A stretch of 64,000 nt of DNA from positions 10,166-74,165 of the forward strand of contig JAEZHM010000019.1 of assembly GCA_023416585.1 (NCBI GenBank), in the 5' to 3' direction. A program made the position numbers and the translations under genes. Positions 63,840 to 64,000 of the stretch are shown here, one piece after another. The notes beneath the pieces are model-generated. The model saw only the letters and a list, made by a program, of their open reading frames with translations, was not told the origin of the DNA and ran no database searches. This stretch comes from Bacillota bacterium (lineage in GTDB: Bacteria; Bacillota; Clostridia; Christensenellales; Aristaeellaceae). Each line of letters starts with the position of its first letter. Within the stretch, counting starts at the first letter, position 1.

Positions 63840-63871
63840 GCATTCACCTCACTATATTGGATTTCATCTTA

Positions 63872-64000
63872 TCAGGCATACACCGCACCAATGACCTTAT
63901 CAGCGGTAACGGTTTTGAAGGTGGGGCTGCTTGTGGAGCTGACATCCTGATTGACACGGCTGCTTACTGTATCCAGATTCTTCTTGTCATTGGCCGACAT
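63872..64000 (-). CDS. Phage tail protein, C-terminal end (partial)
   Basis: The frame is open to the window edge. The visible 42 residues begin at an ATG at 63998-64000, which need not be the true start, and read NDKKNLDTVSSRVNQDVSSTSSPTFKTVTADKVIGAVYA then TGA. The DVSSTSSPTFKTVTADKVIGA stretch is typical of tail fibre or tail-assembly C-termini. The structural genes should continue to the right. Confidence 0.6.
   Translation of the reverse strand: MSANDKKNLDTVSSRVNQDVSSTSSPTFKTVTADKVIGAVYA

Overview
The window looks like a chromosome segment of an anaerobic Bacillota, probably a Clostridia from a gut-type habitat. The evidence is near-consensus Shine-Dalgarno sites (AGGAGG) and sigma-A promoters (TTGACA-17-TATAAT type), a kdpFABCDE potassium operon, a ferredoxin-type EtfAB coupled to a GlcD/LctD-like dehydrogenase, several CUT1-type sugar ABC importers without their own ATPase, a BlaI/M56 regulatory pair, and a prophage of clostridial type. 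No rRNA, tRNA or CRISPR array was seen. Genus-level placement is not possible by eye.

Layout. 1-0.27 kb: the tail of a GH43-like glycosidase. 0.3-8.15 kb (minus): kdpFABCDE, including a 29-residue kdpF. 8.4-9.35 kb: an acyltransferase-like gene. 9.5-12.9 kb (minus): etfB-etfA-lctD-like electron-transfer/lactate oxidation genes. 13.04-13.18 kb: a palindromic MITE-like element. 13.2-27.3 kb (minus): an eleven-gene glycan catabolic operon driven by one strong promoter at 27.38-27.40 kb. It encodes an isomerase-like protein, a clan GH-A hydrolase, a PMI-like enzyme, a ROK kinase, an RpiR regulator, two permeases, a binding protein, DUF4838, a NamZ-like exo-muramidase and a GNAT. 27.5-30.1 kb (minus): a PadR-controlled ABC exporter. 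30.5-32.5 kb: a flotillin/SPFH protein. 32.7-33.4 kb (minus): a YczE-like membrane protein.

33.7-39.8 kb (plus) holds the most unusual chromosomal locus. A BlaI-type repressor overlaps a 976-residue fusion of an M56 (BlaR1-like) membrane metallopeptidase, a beta-propeller-like region and a complete solute-binding-protein-like domain. Two CUT1 permeases and a HlyD-like membrane adaptor follow. 40.1-43.3 kb (minus) is an ordinary sugar ABC importer. 43.4-50.6 kb is an AT-richer accessory island. It has relics of tyrosine integrases, an orphan secreted protein with the same propeller plus binding-protein layout as the M56 fusion, an SH3/WG-repeat secreted protein, a BspA-type leucine-rich repeat protein, and a stretch of degraded sequence.

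50.6-56.6 kb is a likely mobile or regulatory cassette. Divergent Xre-type regulators are followed by a serine recombinase and two small proteins that share a homologous C-terminal-type domain with it, then two ParB-like proteins. A bidirectional terminator separates it from 56.6-64 kb (minus), the end of a prophage: two tandem serine recombinases, two small accessory genes, an endolysin, a holin, a fibronectin-III tail protein and the end of another tail protein. The prophage continues beyond the right edge.
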